The translations under genes and the position numbers were made by a program. Positions 18,226-25,906 of a stretch of DNA of 53,432 nt are shown piece by piece. Source of the DNA: CAIUVD01 sp044338255 (GTDB lineage Bacteria > Planctomycetota > UBA11346); contig JBIILZ010000012.1 in the NCBI GenBank assembly GCA_044338255.1, positions 1 to 53,432 on the forward strand. Direction: 5' to 3'. A model generated the notes under the pieces. It saw only the letters and a program-made list of their open reading frames with translations. It was not told where the DNA came from and ran no database searches. Every line of letters begins with the position of its first letter. The first letter of the stretch is position 1.

Positions 18226-19626
18226 ATGTCCTCAATCACTATGTCGTCCGCTCCTGCCGCCTCTCGTATCGCCTCTGCCGTTGTCGCTGACGATGAGATT
18301 CTCAACCGCGAATTGATGGCGGAAATGCTGCCGCGATTCGGCATCGCCGTGCGCACCGCCAAGGATGGGGTGCAGGCCTTGAAGGCTATGGAGGCCGAGC
18401 CGGCTGATCTGCTGATCACCGACATTCGCATGCCGGGCATGGGTGGTTTGAAGCTGCTGCTCAAGGCTAAGGAAAAATGGCCGGACATGCCGGTGGTGAT
18501 GATGACCGCTTTCGCCTCGGTCGAATCCGCAGTCGAGAGCATGCGTCAGGGGGCCTATGATTATCTGATGAAACCCTTCGGCGTCGAACAGGTCGAAGCC
18601 CTGCTGATCCGCATCAACGAACGCGCCTCCTTGGTGCGCGAGGTCAGGACTCTGCGCGAGGAGGTGCGCGATCGGCACCGTGAACGACGCATGCTCGGCG
18701 ACAGCCCGGCGATGCTCGCGGCCTTAGCGACCATCGCCCGGGCGGCTAAGGCCTCATCGACGGTCCTCGTCCATGGCGAGTCGGGAACCGGTAAGGAACT
18801 GGTCGCACGTGCCCTGCACGAGCAGAGCCAGCGCGCCGGCGGACCGTTCATCAAGGTCAACTGCGCGGCCCTCACCGAGACCCTTCTTACCAGCGAGCTG
18901 TTCGGTCACGAGAAGGGCGCCTTCACCGGCGCCGATGAGCAACGCATCGGGCGTTTCGAGGCCGCTGCCGGCGGAACGCTGCTGCTCGATGAGATCAGCG
19001 AGATATCCCCGGAATTGCAGGCCAAGCTGCTGCGCGTCCTGGAAGAGCGCGAGATCGAGCGCGTCGGCGGGCACAAGTCGATCCCCGTGGATGTGCGCAT
19101 CATCGCCACCACCAACCGCGATCTGCTCGCGGAGGCCAAGCGCGGGCGATTCCGCGAGGATCTCTATTACCGGCTCAACGTCATCCCGGTCTCGTTGCCG
19201 CCGCTGCGCGAGCGGCTACCCGACCTCCCCGGCATCATCCAGCATTACCTGGCAGTGTTCGGCAAGGATCTCGGCGCCAAGCCGAAGGTGACCGAGGACG
19301 GCGAACGTCTGCTGCTCAGCTATCGCTGGCCCGGCAATGTCCGCGAGTTGGTCAACATTGTCGAGCGCCTGGTGGTCCTCGGTGGCGATGCCGCCATCGA
19401 TGCCGATGCCGTGCGTCGCTGCCTGCCCGAGCTGGCGCGACAGGAGCCGGCAGCAGCCCCGCCCGTCACCGGGCAGCAGACCCTCGAGTCCGTCGAACGG
19501 GCGCATATCAACGCCGTGCTCGAACGTTGCCATGGTAACAAGCAGGCCGCTGCCGATGCCCTCGGCATCAGCCGCCGTTCGTTGCATGATCGCCTCGGAC
19601 GCTGGGAGGACGTCGACAGCGAATAG
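18226..19626 (+). CDS. NtrC-family sigma54-dependent response regulator
   Basis: 466-aa transcription activator. A receiver domain has acidic Asp22/Asp23, phospho-acceptor Asp66 (ITDIRMPGMGG) and a Lys at about 116 (YLMKPF). The AAA+ domain has Walker A GESGTGKELVARAL (about 184), the sigma54-contacting GAFTGA loop (about 231) and LLDEISEISPELQAKLLR. A Fis-type HTH ends the protein (NKQAAADALGISRRSLHDRL). ATG 18226 is taken as the start; ATG 18241 is equally plausible. No cognate kinase is adjacent. Its target promoters are unknown, though the pil operon is the nearest candidate because such regulators often control pili. Confidence 0.93.
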   Translation: MSSITMSSAPAASRIASAVVADDEILNRELMAEMLPRFGIAVRTAKDGVQALKAMEAEPADLLITDIRMPGMGGLKLLLKAKEKWPDMPVVMMTAFASVESAVESMRQGAYDYLMKPFGVEQVEALLIRINERASLVREVRTLREEVRDRHRERRMLGDSPAMLAALATIARAAKASSTVLVHGESGTGKELVARALHEQSQRAGGPFIKVNCAALTETLLTSELFGHEKGAFTGADEQRIGRFEAAAGGTLLLDEISEISPELQAKLLRVLEEREIERVGGHKSIPVDVRIIATTNRDLLAEAKRGRFREDLYYRLNVIPVSLPPLRERLPDLPGIIQHYLAVFGKDLGAKPKVTEDGERLLLSYRWPGNVRELVNIVERLVVLGGDAAIDADAVRRCLPELARQEPAAAPPVTGQQTLESVERAHINAVLERCHGNKQAAADALGISRRSLHDRLGRWEDVDSE

Positions 19627-19653
19627 CCGAGAGCACCGCAGATGGAGGCAGTC

Positions 19654-19761
19654 TGTCGCAACGCATCACATCGCTGAAAAGCGCAGCTTTCTCGAGCCGG
19701 GCTGGTGCCCGGCGCTCCGGGGGGGATGTCGCAGCGCATCACGTCGCTGAAAAGCGCAGCT
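19654..19761. repeat. Pair of 35-bp direct repeats
   Basis: 19654-19688 and 19727-19761 are 35-bp copies differing at two positions; both end in GCTGAAAAGCGCAGCT. They lie 38 bp apart between the convergent regulator and protease genes. The second copy is also the left arm of the long palindrome next to it. Confidence 0.85.
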
Positions 19762-19856
19762 GTGGCCCAGCTGCAAGGCGCAGGGTGCGATGGCATGGCA
19801 GGCGCCATGTCGAGCGCCCTGCAACGCCGCAGATGGGCCGCAGCTGCGCTTTTCAG
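19747..19856. terminator. Long imperfect palindrome between convergent genes
   Basis: The outer arms CTGAAAAGCGCAGCTG (19747-19762) and CAGCTGCGCTTTTCAG (19841-19856) are perfect complements. Pairing continues inward through GGCCCA, CTGC and GCAGGG/CCCTGC with scattered mismatches, giving a stem of about 45 bp. It abuts the stop of the minus-strand protease. It may be a bidirectional terminator or a mobile palindromic (REP/MITE-like) element; the sequence alone does not decide. Confidence 0.6.
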
Positions 19857-21311
19857 TTAGCGGCGCATGCGTAGCCAGAAGGCGCGGCCGTCCTTGACCA
19901 CCTGTATGGTGATCTCCTGGCGGCGGGCGAGGGGCTTGGCATCGTCGACGTTTTTCAGGGCACCCACCGTGCGCTCGGCGAGTACGCGATCACCGGGTTC
20001 GAGACCGGCCTGGGCCGTGAGTCCCTTGGGGTCGATCTCGGTGATCACCAGACCCGCCTGTCCGTCATTGCCGAGGTGCAGGCCGAAGGCCTTGAGGTCG
20101 ACCTCGTCCTCGGCCCTGATCGCCGCACGCTTCTTCTTGATGTCTTCAAGCGCCACCGGAATCACCGAGCGTTCGAGGGCCTTCCCGCCGCGCCAGATGG
20201 TCAGGGGAACCTCCTGGCCGATGCGGCAGGCGGCCAGACGCGAGCGAAACTGCATCTGCCCGGCGATCTTGACCCCGCCGACCGTGAGCACGACATCGCC
20301 GTTCTCGAGCCCGCCGCGGGCCGCCGGGGTTTCGGGGAAGACCTGGGCCAGCCGCACCGCCGTGCCGCTGGGCAGTCCGAGGGCGGGGGTCTGGTCCGCG
20401 GCCAGTTCTTCAGCGTCGACACCGATGCCCGGCCAATGTACTTCGCCGTGGGCCAGCAGATCTTCGGCTACGCGCTTGACGAGGTTGGAGGGGATTGCGA
20501 AGCCCAGGCCGATGTTCGAGCCGGTGCGCGAGAGAATGTTGGAATTCACGCCCACGATGCGGCCGGTGAGATCAACGAGGGGCCCGCCGCTGTTGCCGGG
20601 ATTGATCGCGGCATCGGTTTGGATGAACGATTCGAAACCGCCGACAGGCTTATAGATGCCGGTGCTGCGATCGGTCGCACTGACGATGCCCGAGGTCGCA
20701 CTGTAGCCGACACCCAGGGGATAGCCCAGCGCCACCACCCAGTCACCGACGCGGGTCTTGTCGGAATCGCTCCATTCGGTGGTGGGCAGCTTGGGCAGGG
20801 GGATCTTGAGCACCGCGAGATCCGTCTCTACGCTCCAGCCGACGTATTCGGCATCGATCTGCCGGCTGTCGTTAAGCTCGATGGTGATGCGCTCGTAGCC
20901 GATGTAGCGGCCGTTGCGATCACGCTCGAACTGCTGCTGCTCATTCATGCGCAGGACTACATGCGAGTTGGTCATGATGTAGCTCGCCTTGTCGTCGCTG
21001 TGGAAGATGAAGCCTGAACCTTCACCGACCTCGACTTCGCGTGGGCCGCCGAAGAACACCCCGCCGAACGGGGTGCGATAGGGCACCGCCTCTTGCGCGC
21101 GGGTATGGATGGCGACGACGCTCGGCCCGACCAGCTCATGCACGAGGTTGAAGACGTGCGACAGGCGCTGCAGCTCGCCGCCGACGGTCTTCAGCTCTTC
21201 GCGGGCCTTGGCGCGGGCCTCTTCGTCGAGGGCCTGGGCGGGCGTGCTCAGGCCCAGGCTGAGGACGGTGGTGAACAACAAGGCCAGCGAGAAGATACGG
21301 TTTTTGCTCAT
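19857..21311 (-). CDS. HtrA/DegP-like periplasmic serine protease
   Basis: 484-aa exported protease for envelope quality control. A signal peptide (about residues 1-27) is followed by a helical segment and a chymotrypsin-like domain with the complete triad: His117 (TNSHVV), Asp164 (ETDLAVLKI) and Ser241 (NPGNSGGPLV). Two PDZ-like domains follow (about 300-390 and 405-484: GGLENGDVVLTVGG and AGLEPGDRVLAERT). The protease-domain order is standard. The gene is convergent with the NtrC-type regulator and divergent from the MBL-fold gene. Confidence 0.93.
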   Translation of the reverse strand: MSKNRIFSLALLFTTVLSLGLSTPAQALDEEARAKAREELKTVGGELQRLSHVFNLVHELVGPSVVAIHTRAQEAVPYRTPFGGVFFGGPREVEVGEGSGFIFHSDDKASYIMTNSHVVLRMNEQQQFERDRNGRYIGYERITIELNDSRQIDAEYVGWSVETDLAVLKIPLPKLPTTEWSDSDKTRVGDWVVALGYPLGVGYSATSGIVSATDRSTGIYKPVGGFESFIQTDAAINPGNSGGPLVDLTGRIVGVNSNILSRTGSNIGLGFAIPSNLVKRVAEDLLAHGEVHWPGIGVDAEELAADQTPALGLPSGTAVRLAQVFPETPAARGGLENGDVVLTVGGVKIAGQMQFRSRLAACRIGQEVPLTIWRGGKALERSVIPVALEDIKKKRAAIRAEDEVDLKAFGLHLGNDGQAGLVITEIDPKGLTAQAGLEPGDRVLAERTVGALKNVDDAKPLARRQEITIQVVKDGRAFWLRMRR

Positions 21312-21380
21312 GATGGTATTCTGCAGACGACGTTAGCCAGCAAACCTCACCGAGGAATCGGGGCTTCGACCACAGCCGTG

Positions 21381-21434
21381 GCTTTCGTCACCGCTGGCGC
21401 TTTCGTCACCGCCGGCGCTTTCGTCACCGCCGAC
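21381..21434. repeat. 18-bp tandem repeat in the upstream region of the MBL-fold gene
   Basis: Three copies of GCTTTCGTCACCGCCGGC (one or two substitutions each) fill most of the 141-bp divergent intergenic region and end 18 bp before the MBL-fold start. They may carry a repeated protein-binding site or simply be expanded sequence. Confidence 0.85.
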
Positions 21435-21452
21435 GCGTCGTAGCGTCTGCCC

Positions 21453-22334
21453 ATGTCCTGGGAAATCATCATCACTGGTTGCGGTACCAGCCACGGCAAT
21501 CCTGCCTGGGGCGACCCTGCGTGGTGGTCGACCGATCCTCGGGATGCACGTCGGCGCTCGGGGGCGGTGCTGCGCGCGGACGACGGTCGCGTAGTCCTCA
21601 TCGATACCGGTCCGGATCTGCTCCATCAACTACGTGACCCATATCGTCGCTGGGATGGCGTGTCGTATCCCGCCGATGCCGTGACGCGCTGCGATGCGGT
21701 GCTGATGACCCATGATCACGCTGACCACAGCCACGGCATCAACGATCTGCGGCACGTGAACCGCCTGATGCGCCACGCCCAACGTCAGGCCGCAGGCTAC
21801 GTCGCAGGCAGTCCGGCGCCGAGCATTCCGATCTTCGGCCATGCCGAGCATCTCGATCGTCTGCAGCAGATGTTCCCCTATTGCTTCGGAGTCGGCGAGG
21901 ATTTCTACAGTCTGTCGGCGCCGGCCCTGGTGCAGCGTCCACTGGCCGATGATGAGCCGGTGACCATCGCCGGGCTGCCGCTAATCCCCTTTGCGATGAG
22001 CCATGGCACGGCAGGACGAACCACGGGATTCCGCGTCGGCGATCTGGCATATCTCACCGATCTCAAGGAACTGCCGGCAGCCGCCGACCGCCATCTGCGC
22101 GGCGTGGGGCTGCTGGTGCTTGATATGCTGCGTGATGACGAGCATCCCACGCATTTGTGTTGGGCCGAAGCCCTGGCGATCATTGCGCGTCTGCGCCCGC
22201 GGCGGACGGTACTCACCCACATGGGGCCGGAAGTGCGCTTTGCCGCGTTCCAGGCGCGCCTACCACCTGCCGTCGAGATGGCGGTTGACGGTTGGCGGGC
22301 TGGTTTCTCGGATAGACTGGAGTCGGAACCGTGA
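21453..22334 (+). CDS. MBL-fold metallohydrolase, PhnP-like
   Basis: 293-aa metallo-beta-lactamase-fold hydrolase. The metal-binding signature THDHADH (residues 86-92) is complete, supported by LIDTGPD upstream, SHGTAGRTTGFRV and a C-terminal THMG. The opening IIITGCGTSHGNP and overall length match the PhnP / PqqB-like branch, whose members hydrolyse cyclic phosphodiesters. The substrate cannot be read from sequence, and there is no phn cluster nearby. The stop overlaps the next start (GTGA), so it is coupled to the SpoIID-like gene. Confidence 0.82.
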   Translation: MSWEIIITGCGTSHGNPAWGDPAWWSTDPRDARRRSGAVLRADDGRVVLIDTGPDLLHQLRDPYRRWDGVSYPADAVTRCDAVLMTHDHADHSHGINDLRHVNRLMRHAQRQAAGYVAGSPAPSIPIFGHAEHLDRLQQMFPYCFGVGEDFYSLSAPALVQRPLADDEPVTIAGLPLIPFAMSHGTAGRTTGFRVGDLAYLTDLKELPAAADRHLRGVGLLVLDMLRDDEHPTHLCWAEALAIIARLRPRRTVLTHMGPEVRFAAFQARLPPAVEMAVDGWRAGFSDRLESEP

Positions 22335-23710
22335 TCGTGCGCATCTGCCTCCTCATCATCCTCACCGCCGGCTTATGGGTGCTCTCGGGCTGCAACCTGC
22401 GCTCGCGCGAGGGTAGTGATCCGCTGGTGTCGCAGTCGTTGTCGACGTCGTCCAGCTCCGGCCGTGGGCTCTCGCCAGGTGCGCCAGGTGCGCTAGGTGC
22501 GCCGCTGGCGCCGAAGGTCCGTGTCCTCCCCGCCCTCACCAGCGAGCCCCTGGTGCGCGTGTTACTGGTGCAGGCGCCGAGCATCACCTTCACCCTTGAG
22601 TCTTCGGCGAAACTTGCCGATGGCCGACGTCTGGCCAGCGGCACGCATCGGGCGCAGGCGCTCGCCGGCACGCTGGTCCTCGATGGCATGCCGGTGGCGG
22701 CCGAGAATGTCGTACAGATGCCGGCGGCGTCGGTGCGTTTTCGCGCCGAACTCGATCCTCCCTATGGGCAGCGGCAAACGCTCGCCTTCAGCGGCGCACC
22801 GATCTTGCGCCTGTCCGGCGCGCAGGTGCAACTGCTCGAGGAAATCTCGCTCGAAACCTATCTGGCCGGAGTCCTGCCCACAGAGATGAACGGCAAATGG
22901 CCAGTGGCCGCCTTGGCCGCGCAGGCCATTGCCGCGCGCAGCTACGCAGCGGCGAAATACCTTGAGCGTTTCGACAAGCCGTGGCAGCTGCATTGGCACT
23001 ACTCGGTGGACATGGCCTATGCCGGAGCCAGCGCCAAGCGGACCGCCAACGTCAGCGAAGCCTTGCGGCGCACTCGCGGTCAGGTGCTGATGTACCGCAA
23101 TCTGCCGGTCCCGGCCTTATTCAATGCCTGTTCAGGAGGAGCCACAGAAGCCGCCGGCAATGTTTGGCCAACGCTCAGCGGTGCCGATCGTCTGGTGAGC
23201 ATGACCGCGCAGATGCCGTCGGTGAGCGATGCCTCGGCCGAGGCCGGAGCCGCGGCCTTGGGCATGCGTCGCACTCATTGGCGGTGGAAGGCCAACATCC
23301 CGCTGTCGAGCATCACCCGCGATCTGCAGACCTGGGCGCGCACCCACCCCGAGGACAAGCTCGCTTTCGGGACCGTCACCGGCATCGCCATCGAGAGCCG
23401 CAATCCCGATTCCGGACGCGTGGCGCAGGTCGTGATCAGCCACAAGGTTGACGGTCGTACGCGCAAGACATTGCTGTCGGCACCGGACTTCCGCATGGCC
23501 ATTAGTCCCGTCGACATCCGCTCGACGTGGTGGGACACCTGCAGCGTGGCCAGCGCCAAGGGCGGGGTCCTGGTGCTGAGCGGACGCGGCTTCGGTCATG
23601 GCGTGGGCCTGTCGCAGGTCAGCGCCTGGCAGATGGCCAGCGAGGGTCGCGCGGAATCGGCGATCTGCGCCCGTTTCTATCCTTCGGCGCTGATCGAGCG
23701 GCGCTGGTGA
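22331..23710 (+). CDS. SpoIID/LytB-domain lipoprotein (putative peptidoglycan lytic enzyme)
   Basis: 459 aa. The N-terminal signal ends in a lipobox (WVLSGC), so it is probably a lipoprotein; a Ser/Gly/Pro-rich linker follows. The SpoIID domain contains VLPTEMNGKWPVAALAAQAI, whose Glu185 aligns with the catalytic glutamate of SpoIID, then AIAARSYAAAKY and FNACSGG. It ends with the conserved GRGFGHGVGLSQ motif (about 418). SpoIID is a lytic transglycosylase acting on denuded glycan; in a Gram-negative-type cell a related role in wall turnover or division is inferred. The start is a GTG overlapping the previous stop. Confidence 0.87.
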   Translation: MIVRICLLIILTAGLWVLSGCNLRSREGSDPLVSQSLSTSSSSGRGLSPGAPGALGAPLAPKVRVLPALTSEPLVRVLLVQAPSITFTLESSAKLADGRRLASGTHRAQALAGTLVLDGMPVAAENVVQMPAASVRFRAELDPPYGQRQTLAFSGAPILRLSGAQVQLLEEISLETYLAGVLPTEMNGKWPVAALAAQAIAARSYAAAKYLERFDKPWQLHWHYSVDMAYAGASAKRTANVSEALRRTRGQVLMYRNLPVPALFNACSGGATEAAGNVWPTLSGADRLVSMTAQMPSVSDASAEAGAAALGMRRTHWRWKANIPLSSITRDLQTWARTHPEDKLAFGTVTGIAIESRNPDSGRVAQVVISHKVDGRTRKTLLSAPDFRMAISPVDIRSTWWDTCSVASAKGGVLVLSGRGFGHGVGLSQVSAWQMASEGRAESAICARFYPSALIERRW

Positions 23711-23724
23711 ACCCTGGAGTCGTT

Positions 23725-24363
23725 ATGCCTGTACGGACTGTTTTTCTCGCTTCGCTGATAGTTGGTGCCGGCAGCCTGCTGCTGCTGACTTCGTGCGAAA
23801 GTGAACGCCCGACGGTGAAGATCGAGGAGCCCACTGAGCTCGGGAGCACCCCGGCTGAAATCGAGCGCAACGCCATTGAGCGTGACATTGCCGCGCTCGC
23901 GGCGGCCAAGGATCAAAGCGATGCGAAGGCATCGAAGGACTATGATGATGCCCGGGCGGCACTCATCCGTCGTGGCTCGGCGATCGAGACCACGCTCGTG
24001 GACAACCTGCGCCGTGCCGATGACTGGGGCATCCGCCTGGGCCTCATCGAGGTTTTGATGGCCACTGGCACCAAGGTCAGCATCGATCATCTGATCTTCT
24101 GTCTCGATGATGACGAGCCGTTGGTCGCCTTACGCGCCAACACCACCTTGCAGGAAATGACCAATCACAACGAGATCCCACCTGCCGGCGGTCCGACCGG
24201 CAGCAATGGCTTGCCGCCGGTGCCGCTGCATCCGGCCACGGATCTGGCTCTGGATGCGGAGCTGCGCCAATGGGCGACCTGGCATCGTACCTATGCCAAG
24301 CCTTTGCGTGCTGCCTGGGCCGATTGGTGGGCTGCCAACAAGGCCCAGATTTCGATCAAATGA
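23725..24363 (+). CDS. Putative lipoprotein with HEAT-like region
   Basis: 212 aa, not assigned to a named family. The signal peptide MPVRTVFLASLIVGAG ends in a lipobox (LLTSC), so it is predicted to be lipid-anchored. A charged helical stretch follows, then segments resembling HEAT repeats (WGIRLGLIEVLMATG, EPLVALRANTTLQEM). ATG 23725 is chosen because GGAG lies 7 bp upstream; a GTG at 23707 overlapping the spoIID-like stop is the alternative. It is co-directional with that gene and may be a scaffold at the envelope. Its 3' end overlaps the convergent DUF2934 gene by 8 bp. Confidence 0.7.
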   Translation: MPVRTVFLASLIVGAGSLLLLTSCESERPTVKIEEPTELGSTPAEIERNAIERDIAALAAAKDQSDAKASKDYDDARAALIRRGSAIETTLVDNLRRADDWGIRLGLIEVLMATGTKVSIDHLIFCLDDDEPLVALRANTTLQEMTNHNEIPPAGGPTGSNGLPPVPLHPATDLALDAELRQWATWHRTYAKPLRAAWADWWAANKAQISIK

Positions 24364-24709
24364 ATTCGTGGCTCTCGTCGACGATGCGCTCGGCCTCGAG
24401 CCAGTCGGCAAGGTCGTTGCCGATGCTGAAGCCCCGCCGTTCGGCCATGAAGTAGGCTTCGCGCGCGACCAGACCGGCTCGATCGCCGACCGGTAGCACG
24501 GTCTTGGCTGTACCTTTCGACTTGTGGTCATGGGCTTCGTTCCGGTTTTTCCGGGTGACGATGGCTTTATTGCCGCCGGTGTCGCCTTTAACGATCTTGA
24601 CGGTCAAGTCGGGTTTTGCCGGCTTGGGGGCCGACTTGGCCGCGGTTTGCGGGCTGGCTTTGGCCACGGTTTGCGAGCTGGCTTTGGCCAGCTTGTTTTT
24701 TTCAGACAT
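24356..24709 (-). CDS. DUF2934-domain protein
   Basis: 117 aa. The N-terminal 60 residues are Lys/Ala/Pro-rich and probably disordered (SQTVAKASPQTAAKSAPKP). The C-terminal 40 residues are a DUF2934 domain (AREAYFMAERRGFSIGNDLADWLEAE), a small helical module with unknown function, common in Planctomycetes and Proteobacteria. GAGGGAG lies upstream of the ATG. It is convergent with, and overlaps, the lipoprotein gene by 8 bp. Confidence 0.82.
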   Translation of the reverse strand: MSEKNKLAKASSQTVAKASPQTAAKSAPKPAKPDLTVKIVKGDTGGNKAIVTRKNRNEAHDHKSKGTAKTVLPVGDRAGLVAREAYFMAERRGFSIGNDLADWLEAERIVDESHEFI

Positions 24710-24808
24710 CGATGCGGTCTCCCTCGTAATATACTAAAGTACCCCAATCGCGAGCAGGGGGCAATAGATGGTTCGTGGATCAGCTCGCCAATTCAAATAT
24801 GTTATCAT

Positions 24809-24814
24809 TATAAT
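24809..24814 (+). promoter_or_regulatory. Candidate -10 element of the CDF transporter gene
   Basis: A perfect TATAAT stands in an A/T-rich island within otherwise GC-rich DNA, without a convincing -35 box. Transcription from here would start near 24821, which favours the downstream ATG at 24867 over the in-frame ATG at 24768. Confidence 0.4.
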
Positions 24815-24866
24815 AGCCATCTGCGTCATGGTGGACAGCCGGTCTCTGGCCAGAAGCTCCGCCACC

Positions 24867-25868
24867 ATGAATGATCACGACGCACCTGCCCTCGGGCCGA
24901 CAGTGGCCGAGCATGCCTCCCGGAGTCGGGCGGCGCTACTCAGCCTGTTGATCGGCATCCTGATGCTGGTGTTGAAGATGAGCGCCTACGTCATGACCGG
25001 CTCGGCAACGATCCTCTCCGACGCCCTCGAAAGCGTCGTGCATGTGGTCGCGATCAGCTTCATGTTCTGGTGTTTCCATCTGACCTCGGCTCCGCCGGAT
25101 GAAGATCATCCCTACGGCCATGGTCGCGCCGAACCTTTGAGCATCGGTTTCGAAGGCGGCATGATGGCGATCGCCGCTCTGGCCATTGCCTGGGAGGCGA
25201 TCACCGGCCTGTGGTATGGGCATCGCCCCGAGCATCTCGGCAGCGGCTTATGGCTGGTCGCCGTGGCGGCGGCGATCAACCTCGCCCTGGGCTTGCATCT
25301 GTTGCGCACCGGCCGGCGTACGCGCTCGGCCCTGCTGGTGGCCGATGGTCAGCATGTACTCTCCGATGTCTGGACCAGCCTCGGCGTGCTGCTCGGCATC
25401 GGCATGATGATGCTGGCCCCGAACAACCACTATGCGATCTGGATCGATGGACTGGTCGCGATCCTCATTGCCGGTTACGTCCTCTATGCGGCCTCGGTGC
25501 TGATCCGATCCTCGATCGCCGCCCTGCTGGACGAGGCCGATCCGGCGTTGCTGCAGTGCATCATCGACGCCGTGGCCGAGATCCGCGAGCCGGAATGGCT
25601 GGACGTCCACAATTTGCGTTGCCGCACGTCGGGCGATTACGTCTACGTCGACTTCCATCTGACGGTGCCCGCCGAGTGGACCATCGAAGAAGGTCATAAC
25701 GCCATCGACCGACTTGAGCATCAGGTGCTGCAGCGCCTCGGCCGCCAAGGTTCGGTGCTCGTGCACCTCGACTACCCGCATCACGGCGACCACACCCCGA
25801 TGTCCTTGGCGACGGTGGTTCCCCAGCCGTTGACGGTGGAGCTGGCGCGTCGCAACAAAGGGCTCTAG
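24867..25868 (+). CDS. Cation diffusion facilitator (CDF) family metal transporter
   Basis: 333-aa membrane transporter that probably exports Zn2+, Fe2+ or a similar divalent cation by proton antiport. Six membrane helices are predictable in the first 210 residues. The metal site is represented by ILSDALESVVHV in TM2 and ADGQHVLSDVWTSLG in TM5. DEDHPYGHGRAE between TM2 and TM3 is the CDF signature loop. The C-terminal cytoplasmic domain (about 220-310) includes HNLRCRTSGDYVYVDFHL. The start is ATG 24867; the open frame extends upstream to 24768, but through the presumed promoter. Its stop lies in a dispersed repeat. Confidence 0.9.
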   Translation: MNDHDAPALGPTVAEHASRSRAALLSLLIGILMLVLKMSAYVMTGSATILSDALESVVHVVAISFMFWCFHLTSAPPDEDHPYGHGRAEPLSIGFEGGMMAIAALAIAWEAITGLWYGHRPEHLGSGLWLVAVAAAINLALGLHLLRTGRRTRSALLVADGQHVLSDVWTSLGVLLGIGMMMLAPNNHYAIWIDGLVAILIAGYVLYAASVLIRSSIAALLDEADPALLQCIIDAVAEIREPEWLDVHNLRCRTSGDYVYVDFHLTVPAEWTIEEGHNAIDRLEHQVLQRLGRQGSVLVHLDYPHHGDHTPMSLATVVPQPLTVELARRNKGL

Positions 25869-25892
25869 GAGTCTATCTCCGACAGGCTCCTA
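25866..25892. repeat. Dispersed intergenic repeat, copy 1
   Basis: The 20-bp core CTATCTCCGACAGGCTCCTA (25873-25892) recurs with one change at 29454-29473. Here TAGGAG (25866-25871) and CTCCTA (25887-25892) can pair as a short stem, and the CDF stop codon TAG is part of it. Confidence 0.7.
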
Positions 25893-25906
25893 GTCAGCGC
25901 GGAAAC

